Of a DNA stretch of 64,000 nucleotides, positions 60,943 through 64,000 are shown one piece after another. Under the pieces are notes generated by a model. That model was not told the origin of the DNA and ran no database searches. It saw nothing but the letters and a program-made list of their open reading frames with translations. Source of the stretch: Apostichopus japonicus (taxonomy: Eukaryota > Echinodermata > Holothuroidea > Aspidochirotida > Stichopodidae); NCBI RefSeq assembly GCF_037975245.1, contig NC_092569.1, positions 11,766,001 through 11,830,000 on the forward strand, in the 5' to 3' direction. The position numbers and the translations under genes were made by a program. Position 1 is the stretch's first letter; each line of letters starts with the position of its first letter.

Positions 60943-61201
60943 CTGTATTCCCACTGAGAATGCCCAGTTGATTCATTTTGTAGTTGTTGCTTTCAGATTC
61001 TATTCGAAACTGGATATTTAGCATATTCAGCCGATTTATTAGAAGTAGTGATGTCAAAGCAAACTTGTAGTTTCTCTGGTTCGTCAAGTAATGAAGCTTT
61101 TCAATTCCTAACCATAAGTTCTTGCTGTCACCAAACACTTCTATGTACGAAGTCCAGTTTTGATAAAAACTAATAGAGTTATCGGTACGACGTTGAAACA
61201 C
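60943..61201 (-). pseudogene. Minus-strand FReD exon, copy B
   Basis: Counterpart of 21356-21614 with the same out-of-frame 18-codon block between NYK and FRI. Two Tyr/Cys residues of copy A are Ser here. Its terminal exon has been deleted, so the gene cannot make a full FReD. Confidence 0.82.
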
Positions 61202-64000
61202 CTGAAAAGATGGTAATTTAAATCAAAGTGCACATTAAGCATAATTAAAGTGATTTCTTCTATTATCACATGATATCAGTACTGCGTGTGTTATGCTACG
61301 GGACGTACATAGAATCGTGCCTGCTGGTTCAGTAGTGACTGCAGTAGTTGGTTTCTTTTGATTCTTGCATTGTCTTAACTATAGTAAACAGTATAGAAAG
61401 GATGTTTATGGACAATTTTGCATAATTTTAAATGCTGTAAAGTGCGTTAAATTAAATGGAAATAGAATTGTGTTGCATTAAGCCCTCTTTCTGGTTATTT
61501 TGCACTACAGTTTGAACTATAGACATACATATCTTGTTTCGCAAGAAAGTGAATATCATTAACAACACAAATAAATTAACAACTTAATTGTTAACGTTTA
61601 CCCCTCTAACCAGATTATAATATGTCCGTGTATCATAATTTACAAATCGATTGGTCTTCGTCATGATGTTATCTTAACAGACCAAACTGTAGATAAGCGG
61701 ATGTTTAAAAAGGCTGTCCTTATAGAAATAATGTTGCTAATAATGCGAAAATTGTAACCAATAACAAATAAAACAACATAGACGAGACGAAACGAAACGT
61801 CAAAACATAAATTTAGTCATTGGTATCAGTTCTCGTACTGGAAACCCGAGTCAATATATGTTTCTTTACATGTTACAATATGAGGAAATCGTCTCGGAAT
61901 GATGTCCAGTTTTGTGGAATAACTTTAGATAACTAATCCATTTGTCAGTTTTGTGACGTTGTTTTCCTGGTCAAAATATCTAGAACTAGACTACAGCTCT
62001 GACAAGAACTATAACGTAATCAGTCAGTCAATTACAAATAATTGGCTGTGTAACGACTGCGCAAATTAAACCAAGATATGGGTATGGCGTTAGGGAAAAT
62101 TTGAAGTCTTAAAAAATTTGGAAAAAAAAACAAACGGTTGTTTTTTCAACGACATTTGATGATATTATATTTGGATGACTGGTGTATACATTCTCCCGTA
62201 CATTGAGACACCCCCATTTGATCGCTAACAGCAGATGAATCGATTTGTTGGATAGTCTGCCTCACTTATTACGCGATAACAGTTAGCCTAACCTAAGACT
62301 TAGCATTGAGTCTGCACTAAAGTTTCGGATCAGTCTACGATTAAAAGAGGTCAACTTTACACGTTAACAAACCCAAATATCGTACGCAAACTACAGTATA
62401 CTCTGTATTGTATATCTTATAGATCAAAGGGTGATGAAACACTCAAACTCGGCTATTAAGTAACATAGGATTGTCATTAATCAATAGCCCTAGGAAATGT
62501 AAACACAGCATATATCTATATACCACTTGGTGACTATAATATCACAACAACTCCAAATGGACATACATATGTTAGTAAAAAATATAGATAGGCCCATAGA
62601 TAGTTTATATTTTCCAATCAACTAACTGTTATCTAGACCGCGATATAATGTAGGGATGGGAAATTATTTAATTATTCAAGCAGCTCAAAGCACCATAAAA
62701 GTGAATTAATCTCGAAGAATCCTTGCTCGAAATTTGCAAGATTTGGTGAAAGCTGCCTTTCTCACGCTGCTCTGATTTCACAAGGTTGACAATATAAGCC
62801 ATTAGCAAAACTTCAAAACTGCTGCCATTTGTCTAAGAATGATGTGATATAGAAAAGTGGAATTCTACATAGTTAACCGAACAGAAACAAACTTAGAACA
62901 GAACAGAATGTACACCCAGGCCGAAAAGGTGTGAGCTTATATTTGTTCTTAACGTATATTCAAGTCGAAAACGCTATTATAAGCAACTGTACAATTCGGT
63001 TCGGCTGGAATGTACTCTATGTATGTCCAAACCCATCGACCAATACAGCCTGACAACTCCACGGGAGACTTAAAAAGTCTAAACACGTTGTTATTTTGTT
63101 AATGATAAAATAGAAAGAAAATGGCATCCATAATTCTTATTATCCTGACAAAGATACTTCCGGCTTCCGTCGTATCGATGATAATAAGTGCCAGATTAAA
63201 AATAAATGAAACAATTTATTTTTCTTCATTGTGTTCTAAGTTGACCGTTCTACTTTTTCATTGATGTTCTCCGTTAGGCTTTGATTGACCGGGTTAAATG
63301 CTGTGATGTCTTTAATATAGACTACGTAACTTTGTCTCAACAAATATATATATATATATATATGTATTTAATTTAAAGCTGCTTAGACGAATCGAATAAG
63401 TATCAACATCAGAGCACGAATTATACAACGATACTGTGATTACGTCATCGACGGTATTAATATCAGTGACGGAAGATCAGCTTTTGTCACTTAGGTTTAC
63501 ATTTAGTTATCTTGATTAGAATTAGACAATTACTCAATCTTCCAGCAATATGTAACGTATACTTATACAGGAGATAAAACTTGGCATATAGCGTCTCCCT
63601 TTCTATTCAGTAAATACATTTTCAATGCAGTTTATTTACTTTACTTGATAACATTTTATTTATTCCCAGGTAAAGCAGACACACTATTGTTACTAGAAAG
63701 ACTCTTTATGAATTCGAAAAGTAATAAAAAAAATATATTGAATGTTCACAAAATATCACTGAAACGCAGATGCTCGTTATTCGGAGCAATGAATGGAGTT
63801 GAAGTGTAAGCATTGTTATGACTCTGAAGAGAGAGACTGGTTAATTACCTACCTAACTGTAGATACATTATTGTTAAAATTGATTGAAGCAAATCATTAA
63901 AAAAAAAATTGACTGGCAAGTTTAATGACAATTATTCAATGAGCACCATTTTTTCTTTGCACTTTCAAGTTCATTCTTATTAAACAAATATCAGTATACC
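61202..64000. other. No gene seen
   Basis: Collinear with 21615-24475. The TA microsatellite at 63343-63363 is short. Minus-strand upstream exons of the FReD gene were not found. Confidence 0.55.

Larger units (their letters stand above)
42893..64000. repeat. Segmental duplication, copy B
   Basis: This is the second copy of the unit that starts at position 1. The window's last base corresponds to about 24475 in copy A, so the copy continues beyond the window. It lacks the hAT-like insertion of copy A and lacks the segment carrying the last exon of the minus-strand FReD gene. It has gained a 506-bp local tandem duplication (46335-47345) and about 0.67 kb at 55859-56524. Same orientation and spacing point to tandem duplication of a roughly 40-kb unit. 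Confidence 0.95.

Overview
This window is eukaryotic, almost certainly marine invertebrate, DNA. It is AT-rich, has GT-AG introns, long microsatellites, and LINE, Penelope-like and hAT-like transposon remains. Its only recognisable host genes encode secreted fibrinogen-related-domain (FReD) proteins. That gene family, the L2-type LINE tail and the frequent TAGGCCTA-type words together suggest an echinoderm, perhaps a sea cucumber. The species is an inference. I see no bacterial genes, operons, CRISPR or phage.

The layout is a head-to-tail segmental duplication. Copy A (about 1-24475) and copy B (about 42893-64000) align almost base for base, interrupted by insertions and deletions. A single-copy stretch (about 24476-42892) lies between them. 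Each copy holds, in order: the 3' exons of a plus-strand FReD gene, a long microsatellite, a Penelope-like GIY-YIG remnant, a 27-bp minisatellite, a foldback element, a LINE 3' fragment, a broken plus-strand FReD last exon, a 1.26-kb hAT-like element, and a broken minus-strand FReD gene.

The best gene is FReD gene B (31836-46032, + strand). Its six exons have matching splice phases: signal peptide, short Cys-containing linker, Ser/Thr-rich mucin-like exon built of 78-bp coding repeats, EGF-like plus start of FReD, and two FReD exons. They add up to exactly 525 codons (524 residues plus stop). Gene A (2411-5404) is its paralogue; only the last three exons are inside the window. The two proteins differ mainly by amino-acid-changing substitutions, concentrated in the EGF-like part.

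The other FReD copies look dead or dying. A plus-strand terminal exon at 12890 has one in-frame stop and is mostly deleted in copy B. A minus-strand gene at 20095-21614 carries an out-of-frame block in one exon and a scrambled last exon, which is deleted outright in copy B. The large intron 2 of gene B and the intergenic DNA are filled by transposons and tandem arrays, including an unusual 42-bp array of near-perfect palindromes. The likely role of the intact proteins, inferred from the family, is extracellular carbohydrate or microbe recognition.
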